DNA of 12,376 nt from CAMLHP01 sp035712285 (GTDB lineage: Bacteria; Gemmatimonadota; Gemmatimonadetes; Gemmatimonadales; GWC2-71-9). This document shows positions 5,068-12,376 of this stretch, one piece after another. The position numbers and the translations under genes were made by a program. Positions within the stretch are counted from its first letter, which is position 1. Each line of letters opens with the position of its first letter. Location of the stretch: contig DASTBA010000115.1 in the NCBI GenBank assembly GCA_035712285.1, positions 1 to 12,376 on the forward strand, written 5' to 3'. The notes under the pieces were generated by a model. That model searched no databases. It was not told where the DNA came from and saw only the letters and a list, made by a program, of their open reading frames with translations.

Positions 5068-8000
5068 ATGTTCACGCACCTGCACATCCACAGCTGGTTT
5101 TCCTTCGGGGTAGGTGTCTCGAGTCCTGAGCAGCTCGTCGAGGCCGCCCTTGCCCGCGGCTACGCCTCCCTCGCCTGCACCGACACCAATCGCGTCACCG
5201 GCGCCGTCGCCTTTCTCCAAGCGGCCGGGGCGGCCGGCCTGCACCCGGTGCTTGGCGCGCACCTGGTGACACCGACGGCCGAAGCGGTCGCCCTCGTGGA
5301 GACTGCAAGGGGGTGGACCGCCCTCTGCCGGACACTCACGGCGCTCCATTGGGCCGGCGCCACGCCCGTTGACCTTGCCGCCCAGCTCGCGGCCGACCGC
5401 GACGGGCTGCTTCTCCTGTCATGCGATGTTCCGTTCCTCACGCGGCTGACGGCCCTGAGCGGGGGACGTGATCTCTACGCGGAGCTTCGCCCCGGGCCCG
5501 GGCGCCACGGTGTCAGTGCCGCGGCGCGCCGGCTCGGGCTCCGCGCCGTGGCGACCAGTCCGGTCGTCATGGCGCATCCCGAGGACTGGCCCCGTCATCG
5601 GCTCCTCCGTGCCATCGACCAGAACGCCACGCTCTCGACGCTCCCGCCCGATGCCACGTGGCCGCGGGACGCCTGGCTGCGACCGGGGCACGATGTCGCG
5701 CGCTTCTATCCCGACTGCCCCGATGCGGTGGCCCTGACCGCCGAGCTGGCGGCCCGATGCCAGTACCGCATTCCGGCCGGCCGGGTAATACCCCCGCGCC
5801 TGGCCGACGGCACCGATGCCGCGGCCGAGCTGCGCCGGCTCGCCTATGCCGGCGCCGAGCGACGCTATGGTGCCCCGGTCGCGCGGCTCGCGCCGCTGGT
5901 GCGGGCGCGGCTCGAGCACGAGCTGGCCATCATCGAGTCCCGGCAGTTCGCCGATTACTTCCTGGTGGTGCGCGACGTGGTGGAACACAGTACCGCCGGC
6001 GGCACGACCCATTGCGGCCGCGGCTCCGTCGCCAATTCGCTCGTGAGCTACTGTCTCGGCATCACCCATGTCGAGCCGCTGGCTGCCGGGCTCCTCTTCG
6101 AGCGGTTTCTCAACCCCGATCGCACGGACCCGCCCGACATCGACCTGGATTTCCCCTGGGACGAGCGGGATGCCGTCCTTGCCTACGTATTCCAGCGGTA
6201 CCCACGACCGCAAGCGGCCATGGTCGCGAACGTCAATTGCCTTCGCCAGCGCGGGGCGCTCCGTGAGGTGGCCAAGGTGTACGGCCGGCCCGCCGACGAA
6301 ATCCGCGCGGTGACCCGCCGCGTGCCGAGCTATGCCGAGGAGACATCCCTGTCCGATCTCCTGGCCACCCATCCCAACTTCCGCCAGCTCGCGCTCCCAG
6401 CCGCCTGGCGTGACTACGCCCGGCTGGCCGAGGGACTGACCGGCATCCCGCGCCACCTGTCGCTTCATCCGGGCGGTGTGGTGATCGTGCCGACGGCCCT
6501 CACCGACTATGTCCCGCTGGAGCACGCAGCCAAGGCCCTCGACGGGTTCCCGGACCTGCCGGTGCCCGTCATCCAGTTCGACAAGGATGCGGCCGAGGAC
6601 GCGGGACTCGTCAAGATCGACCTCCTCGGCAATCGCTCGCTCGCGGTGATCCGCGACGCGATCGCCATGGTGGCGGCGAACGGTGGCCCCCGCATCGCCT
6701 ACGATTCGCAGGCGGCTGGCGACGATCCCGCAGCCCGGGCCCTCTTTCGCGAGGGCGGCACGCTGGGCGTGTTCTACACCGAATCGCCGGCGTCCCGGCT
6801 GCTCTGCCGGAAGAGCCGGGCCGAGAGCTTCGACCTCCTGGTGCTCAACACCAGCATCATCCGGCCGGCCAGCAACCGCTGGATCCGGCTCTACCTCGAG
6901 CGCCTCCACGGCGGGGCATGGACACCCGTGGACCCTTCGTTGCGCGAGGTACTGGCCGAGACGTACGGCGTGATGGTCTACCAGGAAGACGTGGTCAACG
7001 TGTGCGCGACCTTCGCGGGCATGTCCCTCGCCGCCGGTGATGGGCTCCGGAAAGCGCTGGCCAGGAAACGCCCGGGGAAGCGGCTCGCCGACTATGCCAC
7101 CGAGTTCTTCGCCGGGGCGCTGGCGCTGGGGCGCGATCCCACCGTCGCGGCCCAGGTGTGGGAGATGGTGCTGGCCTTCTCGGGGTACTCGTTCTGCAAG
7201 GGCCATTCATGCAGCTATATCCAGGTGGCCCAGGTGGCGTGCATGCTCAAGGCCCGCTATCCGGCGGAGTTCATGGCGGCCGTCCTGGCCAATGGAGGCG
7301 GATTCTACGCGCCTTGGGTCTATGCAGCGGAGGCTCGGCGCCTGGGACTCGAGGTGCTACCGCCGGACGTGAACGCCAGCGAGTGGCGGACGACCGGCAG
7401 GACGGCTCCACCAGGCACGGCTTCGTGCGGCACGGTACGGCTGGGGCTGCAGTTCGTCACGGGAGTTTCCGAGGAAGGCATGCACCGGATCCTGGACGTG
7501 CGTGGCGCGGGCTATGCCTCCCTCGCCGACCTGCGGACCCGGGCCCGCCTGGCCCCGGCGGATCTGCGCCTCCTCGTCAAGGTCGGCGCCCTGGACAGCG
7601 TCAAGGGCAATGGGACCAGGCCCATGCTGCTGTGGGACATCGACGCGGCCCAGATGCCGGCGCAACCAGCGATGACGAGCGGCCTGGGCATCTGGAGGGA
7701 ATTTCGTGCACCCGATGCACCCCTGCTGCGCGAATACGATGCAGCACGCCGGCGCATCGAGGAGGAAACGATCCTGGGGCTGGCAACTGACCAGCACCCG
7801 ATGGCACGCCATGCCGGCGCGCTCACCGCGCTCCGGATCTGCCGCAGCACCGAGCTGGCTGCGCATGCCGGAGAGCGCGTCCTGTGCGCCGGCCTTCTGG
7901 CGACTGCGAAGCCCGTGCACACGAAGGACGAAGAGCCCATGGAGTTCGTCACCTTCGATGATGGCGCCGGCCTCATCGAGGCCGTCCTCTTTCCATCAAT

Positions 8001-8169
8001 CTTCCAGCAGCGGGGCCACCTGCTCTTCGACCGCGGGCCATTCGTCGTGTGGGGAACGGTGGAGGAAGAGTTCGGGGCGGTCACGCTCACGGTCACCGGG
8101 CTGGACCGCCTCGACCGCATGCTCGAGAAGCTGCGGCCGACTGAACGCCAAATTGCAGGAAGCGGGTGA
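5068..8169 (+). CDS. dnaE2: DnaE2/ImuC-like error-prone C-family DNA polymerase
   Basis: The protein has 1,033 residues, shorter than replicative DnaE (about 1,160) and near DnaE2 size. An N-terminal PHP domain (1-70) has HLHIH and the TDTNR block. Palm motifs follow: GRGSVANSLVSYCLGIT (317-333), PPDIDLDF with the catalytic D357 and D359, and KIDLLG with D518. These correspond to the E. coli DnaE Asp401/403/555 triad, so the enzyme should polymerise. Then come GYSFCKGHSCSY (706-717), a helix-hairpin-helix region with PPDVNASEW (765-773), and an OB domain (about 937-1010) with EPMEFVTFDDGAGLIEAVLF. DnaE2 enzymes extend past lesions together with ImuB and cause damage-induced mutation. The ATG is 12 bp after the imuB stop with only a weak ribosome site, suggesting translational coupling. 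A short DnaE1-like enzyme is the alternative, but pairing with imuB favours DnaE2. The PHP position that is usually Glu in exonuclease-active enzymes reads LGAHL, so proofreading is doubtful. Confidence 0.85.
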   Translation: MFTHLHIHSWFSFGVGVSSPEQLVEAALARGYASLACTDTNRVTGAVAFLQAAGAAGLHPVLGAHLVTPTAEAVALVETARGWTALCRTLTALHWAGATPVDLAAQLAADRDGLLLLSCDVPFLTRLTALSGGRDLYAELRPGPGRHGVSAAARRLGLRAVATSPVVMAHPEDWPRHRLLRAIDQNATLSTLPPDATWPRDAWLRPGHDVARFYPDCPDAVALTAELAARCQYRIPAGRVIPPRLADGTDAAAELRRLAYAGAERRYGAPVARLAPLVRARLEHELAIIESRQFADYFLVVRDVVEHSTAGGTTHCGRGSVANSLVSYCLGITHVEPLAAGLLFERFLNPDRTDPPDIDLDFPWDERDAVLAYVFQRYPRPQAAMVANVNCLRQRGALREVAKVYGRPADEIRAVTRRVPSYAEETSLSDLLATHPNFRQLALPAAWRDYARLAEGLTGIPRHLSLHPGGVVIVPTALTDYVPLEHAAKALDGFPDLPVPVIQFDKDAAEDAGLVKIDLLGNRSLAVIRDAIAMVAANGGPRIAYDSQAAGDDPAARALFREGGTLGVFYTESPASRLLCRKSRAESFDLLVLNTSIIRPASNRWIRLYLERLHGGAWTPVDPSLREVLAETYGVMVYQEDVVNVCATFAGMSLAAGDGLRKALARKRPGKRLADYATEFFAGALALGRDPTVAAQVWEMVLAFSGYSFCKGHSCSYIQVAQVACMLKARYPAEFMAAVLANGGGFYAPWVYAAEARRLGLEVLPPDVNASEWRTTGRTAPPGTASCGTVRLGLQFVTGVSEEGMHRILDVRGAGYASLADLRTRARLAPADLRLLVKVGALDSVKGNGTRPMLLWDIDAAQMPAQPAMTSGLGIWREFRAPDAPLLREYDAARRRIEEETILGLATDQHPMARHAGALTALRICRSTELAAHAGERVLCAGLLATAKPVHTKDEEPMEFVTFDDGAGLIEAVLFPSIFQQRGHLLFDRGPFVVWGTVEEEFGAVTLTVTGLDRLDRMLEKLRPTERQIAGSG

Positions 8170-8452
8170 TGGGCTCGGGGGCGGATGTGATGCCTGCGGC
8201 TCCAAGGGACATCAGCTGCCAAGCAGTTGACGCGTCCGGGGCTATGGGCGGTGCCCTTTCGTCTTGAGATTTAGGCGGAAGCCACCAGGTAGTTCCGGAA
8301 ACGACAGCGCCGCCTCCGGGCGGCGCCAAGAAAAAGCGGGCAGTGCCAATCCCAGTGACAAACGCCCTGAGCGCTGGTCAGCGCCCACCAACGTTGTGAG
8401 CGAATTCAGGGGCCTAATGCGCGCTTGTCAGTGCTCCTCAACATCCGGTGGG
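8170..8452. other. Non-coding right end of the island
   Basis: These 283 bp lie between the dnaE2 stop and the right repeat. No credible coding frame is present. Two symmetric elements stand out: the GC-rich hairpin at 8307-8326 and the palindrome GCGCTGGTCAGCGC at 8371-8384 (6-2-6), 69 bp before the right repeat. The second could be a protein-binding site near the element end, but this cannot be tested from sequence alone. No integrase fragment was recognised. Confidence 0.6.
8307..8326. other. Strong GC hairpin downstream of dnaE2
   Basis: GCGCCGCC (8307-8314) and GGCGGCGC (8319-8326) form a perfect 8-bp stem with a TCCG tetraloop, 137 bases after the dnaE2 stop. It is followed by CAAGAAAAA rather than a T tract on the plus strand, so it is not a classical Rho-independent terminator. 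It could still mark the 3' end of the imuB-dnaE2 transcript. Confidence 0.35.
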
Positions 8453-8496
8453 GCCTCCGGAGCAAGAGGTCGTGAGTTCGAATCTCGCCGGGCCCG
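8453..8496 (+). pseudogene. Truncated tRNA-Arg fragment (3' 44 nt)
   Basis: It is identical to 1124-1167 of the complete tRNA-Arg: the end of the 5' anticodon strand, the CCG loop, variable loop, T arm and acceptor 3' strand. The bases before it (ATCCGGTGG) do not continue the tRNA, so no D arm or 5' acceptor strand exists. It is not functional. Confidence 0.92.
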
Positions 8497-8510
8497 CTCC
8501 TGCCAACTCT

Positions 8511-8544
8511 CCGCCTCACCATCGGCTAGCGATGCGTGAGGCGG
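8511..8544 (+). terminator. Second copy of the tRNA terminator hairpin, overlapping the cusA stop
   Basis: CCGCCTCAC/GTGAGGCGG with inner stem CATC/GATG, as in the left copy, followed on the plus strand by TTCGTTTTA, a better T tract than on the left. The cusA TAG (8526-8528) lies in the loop. It may stop plus-strand transcripts leaving the island before they run antisense into cusA. On the minus strand no T tract follows, so termination of cusA is less clear. Confidence 0.5.
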
Positions 8545-11500
8545 TTCGTTTTACGCCGCCACAGGTAGTACAGCACCGGAATCACCACCAGCGTCAGGAT
8601 CGTGGATGTCACCATGCCCCCGACCATGGGCGCCGCGATCCGCTGCATCACCTCCGCTCCGGTGCCGTGGCTCCAGAGTGCCGGGAGGAGGCCGAGCATG
8701 ATCGCGGCGACGGTCATGAGCTTGGGCCGAAGCCGGTTGACCGCTCCGTATTCAATGGCGCCGACCAGTTCTGCATGAGTCAGCGCCCCTCCTCGCCGAG
8801 CGATGTCCTGCCACGCATGGTCGAGATAGAGCAGCATGACGACCCCGGTCTCCGCCGCGACCCCAGCCAGCGCGATGAAGCCGACGACAACCGCAACGGA
8901 CAGGTTGTAGTCGAGCAGCCACATCGCCCAGACCCCACCCACCAGCGCAAACGGCAGCGAGATGATCACCATCGCCATCTCCGCCACCGTGCCGAAGGTG
9001 AGATACAGCAGCAACGCAATGATCGCGAGGGTCAGCGGCACCACGACCAGCAGCCGGGCCTTCACCCGCTGAATCCCCTCGTACTGGCCGCTCCACTCCA
9101 GCCGATACCCCGGCGGCAGGGTCACCCGCTCCGCCACCACCCTCCTGGCCTCGGCCACGTAGCCGCCGACATCCCGCCCGCGGACATCGATCGAGACCAG
9201 GTCGTTGAGCAATCCGTTCTCGCTCCGGATCATCGGCGCTCCGGCGACGAACTGGAGATCGGCAACCTCTGCAAGCGGGATCTGCACGCCGTTGCGCCCG
9301 CTCACCAGCAGCCGGCCGATGGCCTCCGGGCTGTCGCGGAAATCGCGGGCGTACCGGACCTGCACCGGAAAACGTTCGCGCCCCTCCACCATCGTGGTGA
9401 CCTGCTCCCCGCCGAGCGCCACGGCCACGAGCGCCTGCACGTCGCCGGTCGTGAGGCCATAGCGCGCCAGCGCTTCAGCACGGGGACGGATGTCGAGGTA
9501 CCGTCCACCGAATGGCCGCTCGGCGTAAGTACTGGCGGTGCCCCGCAAACCGGCCAGCGCCCGCTCGATTTCGCCGCCGACCCGCTGGATGACCCGGAGG
9601 TCGGGGCCGAAAATCTTGATGCCGAGTGTGGTCCTGATGCCGGTCGAAAGCATGTCCGTCCGGTTCTTGATCGGCATCGTCCAGCTGTTTGCCACTCCCG
9701 TGATGCGGAGCACCCGGTCCATCTCGGCGATGAGCGCGTCCTGGGTCATCCCCGGCCGCCACTCGGAAGGTGGCTTGAGGTTCACGATGGTCTCGACCAT
9801 GGACACCGGCGCCCAGTCGGTCGCCGTGCCGGCCCGGCCGGCCTTGCCCCAGACCGACGCGACCTCCGGAAAGCTCATCAGGATGCTGTCTTCCAGCTGC
9901 AGCAGCCGCCGCTGCTGGGTGAGCGACACGCCCGGCAGGGTGTTCGGCATGTACATCAGGCTGCCTTCCCGGAGCGGCGGCATGAATTCGCTTCCCAGTC
10001 GGCGGAACGGGATGATCGTGACGCCCAGAATGACGATCGCGCCGATAACGACCAGGAGCCGGTTCCGAAGCGACCACTGAAGGACCGGCCGATACAGTCG
10101 GATCGCCCAGCGATTCAGCGGGTTCACCGACTCCGGCCGCACCCGGCCACGGATCAGGAAGCCCATGAGCACGGGAACCACAGTCACGGCAATCAGGGCC
10201 GCCGCGGCCATGGCGAACGTCTTCGTGAGCGCGAGCGGCCGGAAGAGCCGCCCCTCTTCACCCTCAAGGGTGAAGACCGGCAGGAACGACAGGGTGATGA
10301 TGAGGAGCGACATGAAGAGCGCCGGCCCCACCTCCTTCGATGCCTTGAGCACCTGCTCCCAGCGGGGTCGGTCCGGCTCGTGTTCGATGTGCTTGTGCAG
10401 GTTCTCGATCATCACGATGGCCGCGTCAATCATCGCGCCGATCGCGATGGCGATGCCGCCCAGCGACATGATATTGGCGTTGATGCCCATCCAGCGAATG
10501 AGGGTCAGCGCCGCGAGAATGCCGAGCGGCAGCGTGGCGATCGCAACCAGGGCGCTCCGCGCATGCAGCAGGAAGAGCACGCAGACGAGGCCGACGATCA
10601 GGGACTCCTCGAAGAGAGTCCGGCCGAGAGTGGCGATGGACCGGTGGATCAGGTTGGTCCGGTCATAGGTGACCGTCACATGCACGCCAGCCGGCAGCGA
10701 GGGAGCGAGCTCGGTGAGCTTCGCCTTGACGCGCCTGACCACGTCCAGGGCATTGGCGCCCTGCCGCATGACCACCACGCCACCCACGGCTTCGCCCCGG
10801 CCGTTGCGCTCGGCGATGCCGATGCGCAGGTCGGAACCCATCGTCACTTCCGCGACATCCCCGACTCGGACCGGGCGTCCGCCTGATCCGTTACCCACGG
10901 CGACGTCTGCGATGTCGTCCATTCCCCGGAAATAGCCGCGTCCCCGGATGGCATAGTCGCTCCCGGCGACCTCGACCGTCCGGGCACCGACATCCTGATT
11001 TGCGCCGCGCACCGCGTCGGCGACCTGCGGCGCCGTGACGCCGAACGCCAGGAGCCGCGCCGGATCCAGCTGCACCTGATACTGCTTGACGAATCCGCCG
11101 ATGCTTGCAACTTCGGCCACACCCGACAGGCCCTGCAGCGCATAGCGGACCTGGAAATCCTGGATCGTCCGGAGCTGGGCGGGGCTGTACCCGGCGCCCT
11201 CGACGGCGTACTGGAAGACCCACCCTACACCGGTGGCATCAGGTCCCAGTTCCGCCCGTGCTCCGGCCGGCAGCGTCGCCTGCACGGCACTCAGGCGCTC
11301 GAGCACCCGCGACCGGGCCCAGTACAGGTCGGTGCCGTCCTTGAAGATCACGTACACGAAGCTGGTGCCGAACATGGACAGGCCGCGTACGACCTTCGTA
11401 TTCGGCACCCCGAGCATCGCCGTCGTCAGCGGATAGGTGACCTGGTCCTCGACCACCTGGGGCGCCTGCCCGGGGTAGTCGGTATACACGATCACCTGCA

Positions 11501-11633
11501 CATCGGAGAGATCGGGGATGGCGTCCACCGGCATCGAGCGCACGTAGAGCGCGCCGGCGATCAGCAGTGCCAGGGCCGCAGCCGCCACGAGTCCGCGACG
11601 CGCGAGCGACCAGGCAATGAGGCGCGCGATCAT
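8526..11633 (-). CDS. cusA: CusA-type Cu(I)/Ag(I) RND efflux pump, inner-membrane subunit
   Basis: The protein has 1,035 residues, full length for heavy-metal RND pumps. It shows the N-terminal helix 1, then a periplasmic region (VDAIPDLSDVQVIVYTDYPG), helix block 4 with GAMIDAAIVMIEN (D403 for proton relay), and the second half with GVAAETGVVM (E928) and RPKLMTVAAI (K971). The copper/silver methionine triad of E. coli CusA (M573, M623, M672) is matched by M562, M612 and M661 with identical spacing (50 and 49), which supports Cu(I)/Ag(I) rather than Zn/Co/Ni substrates. The trimer works with the CusB adaptor and an outer-membrane duct. Its start ATG overlaps the cusB stop (ATGA), showing translational coupling. 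The last ten residues, RRKTNRLTHR, and the stop lie in the attachment repeat; this tail is outside the conserved part and may be partly a product of the repeat. Confidence 0.95.
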   Translation of the reverse strand: MIARLIAWSLARRGLVAAAALALLIAGALYVRSMPVDAIPDLSDVQVIVYTDYPGQAPQVVEDQVTYPLTTAMLGVPNTKVVRGLSMFGTSFVYVIFKDGTDLYWARSRVLERLSAVQATLPAGARAELGPDATGVGWVFQYAVEGAGYSPAQLRTIQDFQVRYALQGLSGVAEVASIGGFVKQYQVQLDPARLLAFGVTAPQVADAVRGANQDVGARTVEVAGSDYAIRGRGYFRGMDDIADVAVGNGSGGRPVRVGDVAEVTMGSDLRIGIAERNGRGEAVGGVVVMRQGANALDVVRRVKAKLTELAPSLPAGVHVTVTYDRTNLIHRSIATLGRTLFEESLIVGLVCVLFLLHARSALVAIATLPLGILAALTLIRWMGINANIMSLGGIAIAIGAMIDAAIVMIENLHKHIEHEPDRPRWEQVLKASKEVGPALFMSLLIITLSFLPVFTLEGEEGRLFRPLALTKTFAMAAAALIAVTVVPVLMGFLIRGRVRPESVNPLNRWAIRLYRPVLQWSLRNRLLVVIGAIVILGVTIIPFRRLGSEFMPPLREGSLMYMPNTLPGVSLTQQRRLLQLEDSILMSFPEVASVWGKAGRAGTATDWAPVSMVETIVNLKPPSEWRPGMTQDALIAEMDRVLRITGVANSWTMPIKNRTDMLSTGIRTTLGIKIFGPDLRVIQRVGGEIERALAGLRGTASTYAERPFGGRYLDIRPRAEALARYGLTTGDVQALVAVALGGEQVTTMVEGRERFPVQVRYARDFRDSPEAIGRLLVSGRNGVQIPLAEVADLQFVAGAPMIRSENGLLNDLVSIDVRGRDVGGYVAEARRVVAERVTLPPGYRLEWSGQYEGIQRVKARLLVVVPLTLAIIALLLYLTFGTVAEMAMVIISLPFALVGGVWAMWLLDYNLSVAVVVGFIALAGVAAETGVVMLLYLDHAWQDIARRGGALTHAELVGAIEYGAVNRLRPKLMTVAAIMLGLLPALWSHGTGAEVMQRIAAPMVGGMVTSTILTLVVIPVLYYLWRRKTNRLTHR

Positions 11634-12376
11634 GGGGCAGTGTCCTTCATGCCGCCCATGTCGAGCCCCATGCCCATGCGGAGCATCAGGCCCTGCATCG
11701 CGGCGCCGAGGTTCGACTCGGAGTCGAGGAGATAGGTGGCCGACGCGACCACCTCATCCCCGGCATCGAGGCCCCGGACGATTTCCGTGAGCGAGTCGGC
11801 CCGGACACCCACCTCCACGGCACGCGGCACGAACCGCCCGTCCCCGCGCTTGACGAACACCAGGTTGCGCGTGCCGGTCGGCAGGACGGCAGGCGTCGGT
11901 ACCGTGAGCACGCTGCCCACCGCCGGATGGATGAGCGCGGTCGCATACATCCCCGGCCGCAGCGCACCGTCGCGGTTCTGCACCTCCACTCTCGCGGTAA
12001 GTGTCCGGCTGGTGGTGTCCAGCGTCGGATAGAGGAAAGTGATCCGGCCGTCGTAGGATCGGCCCGGCAGGGCGTCCACCAGGATCGAGACCGGCGTTCC
12101 GACCGTGAGCGCGCGGGCATCCATCTGGTGCACCGCGAGATCCACCCACAGCACCCGGCGATCGGCGATGAGGAACAGATTGTCACCCGGCTGCACCGCC
12201 TGCCCGTCCGTCACCATCTTGCCGGCGATCTCGCCCGACATGGGCGCCCGCAGAATCATGGTGCGCCTCACCTTGCCCGTGCGCTCCAGCGAGTCAACCT
12301 GGTCTGATGGAATGTCCCAGAGGGCGAGCCGACGTCTGGCGGCGGCGGTCAGCGCCGTGTCGCCCAGCCGGCGTGC
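11630..12376 (-). CDS. cusB: CusB-type RND periplasmic adaptor, N-terminus cut by window edge
   Basis: The 248 C-terminal residues are visible; the frame stays open to the right edge, so the short internal start at 12271 is not the true start. The visible part begins in the helical hairpin (DTALTAAARRRLALWDIPSD) and continues with the lipoyl/barrel strands (RAPMSGEIAGKMVTDGQAVQ, LFLIADRRVLWVDLAVHQMD), the beta-barrel (GTPVSILVDALPG, LYPTLDTTSRTLTARVEV) and the membrane-proximal domain ending DAGDEVVASATYLLDSESNL, a classic CusB/CzcB ending. The protein links the inner-membrane pump to the outer-membrane channel. Its extreme C-terminus is Met-rich (six Met in 17 residues, MQGLMLRMGMGLDMGGM), which may help bind Cu(I)/Ag(I). 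It overlaps cusA by four bases. Confidence 0.93.
   Translation of the reverse strand, partial: ARRLGDTALTAAARRRLALWDIPSDQVDSLERTGKVRRTMILRAPMSGEIAGKMVTDGQAVQPGDNLFLIADRRVLWVDLAVHQMDARALTVGTPVSILVDALPGRSYDGRITFLYPTLDTTSRTLTARVEVQNRDGALRPGMYATALIHPAVGSVLTVPTPAVLPTGTRNLVFVKRGDGRFVPRAVEVGVRADSLTEIVRGLDAGDEVVASATYLLDSESNLGAAMQGLMLRMGMGLDMGGMKDTAP

Larger units (their letters stand above)
1124..8558. mobile_element. Putative 7.3-kb genomic island integrated at tRNA-Arg, no integrase seen
   Basis: The segment is bounded by a 106-bp direct repeat (1124-1229 and 8453-8558, offset 7,329 bp). The left copy completes a functional tRNA-Arg and the right copy is a truncated tRNA. This is the usual footprint of tyrosine-recombinase integration at a tRNA anticodon loop. 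Cargo: an AlbA_2-domain gene, a DUF72 gene, an imuB-like gene and a dnaE2/imuC-like gene. No integrase, excisionase, transposase, relaxase or replication gene is recognisable. The element may therefore be a remnant, be moved by an enzyme encoded elsewhere, or have arrived by homologous recombination. Composition is uneven: the AlbA_2 gene has sampled lines of 52-53% G+C, while the polymerase genes match the high-GC surroundings, so the island looks assembled in more than one step. Confidence 0.7.
8453..8558 (+). repeat. Right 106-bp direct repeat (attR-like)
   Basis: It repeats 1124-1229 with four substitutions. It consists of the tRNA-Arg 3' part (8453-8496), the hairpin at 8511-8544 and the end of cusA including its stop. 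If integration crossed over in the anticodon region, the part of this copy nearest cusA is the original chromosomal sequence and the left copy came with the element. Confidence 0.9.

Noticed and set aside
3895..5349. 484-codon open frame on the minus strand opposite imuB and the start of dnaE2
   Set aside because: It spans two real genes on the other strand and resembles no protein; a shadow frame.
5419..7206. 595-codon open frame on the minus strand opposite dnaE2
   Set aside because: It lies wholly antisense to a conserved polymerase with intact motifs, with low-complexity composition and no domain; a high-GC shadow.
8448..10886. 812-codon open frame on the plus strand opposite cusA
   Set aside because: It is antisense to a perfectly conserved CusA. 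Its product is rich in His, Arg, Asp and Pro in the way expected of the reverse frame of a high-GC gene, and it has no recognisable domain.
11630..12271. Taking cusB as a 213-residue protein starting at the GTG at 12271
   Set aside because: The frame continues open to the window edge, and the upstream codons encode the expected CusB helical hairpin (LALWDIPSDQVDSLERTGK), so the gene is only cut by the window.

Overview
The window comes from a high-GC Gram-negative bacterium. Evidence for this is the two-membrane RND efflux system, and hand counts of sampled 60-base lines of about 68-75% G+C in the core genes. The overall flavour recalls Gemmatimonadota-like soil or aquatic bacteria, but nothing here fixes the phylum.

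Layout. Left (1-923, minus strand): the first 307 codons of a TolC/CusC-type outer-membrane efflux protein, running off the left edge. Next, on the plus strand, is a complete tRNA-Arg(CCG) at 1094-1167 followed by a terminator-like hairpin. Right (8526-12376, minus strand): a CusA-type Cu(I)/Ag(I) RND pump and the C-terminal part of its CusB adaptor, joined by an ATGA overlap. Without the middle segment, cusB, cusA and cusC would lie in one direction on one strand, with the antisense tRNA gene between cusA and cusC.

The middle (about 1124-8558) looks like a 7.3-kb genomic island in the tRNA-Arg gene. A 106-bp direct repeat, 102/106 identical, bounds it. It covers the tRNA from the anticodon stem to the 3' end, the hairpin behind the tRNA, and the last 10 codons plus stop of cusA. 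The left copy completes the functional tRNA. The right copy is a 44-nt tRNA fragment and forms the real end of cusA. No integrase is visible inside.

Island cargo: a minus-strand, lower-GC gene for an AlbA_2 (Schlafen-like) domain protein; then, divergently, a DUF72 protein, a Y-family polymerase homologue with a disrupted active site (ImuB-like), and a DnaE2/ImuC-like C-family polymerase with an intact catalytic Asp triad. The last two form a translesion 'mutasome' pair without a recognisable imuA. Twelve bases before imuB lies GAAC-N7-GAAC, the same form as the alphaproteobacterial LexA operator (GTTC-N7-GTTC on the other strand), which suggests SOS control.

The main novelty is an apparently mobile, tRNA-targeted, probably SOS-regulated mutagenesis cassette, inserted in the middle of a copper/silver efflux locus. 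Its attachment repeat carries both a tRNA terminator and the end of the neighbouring efflux gene.
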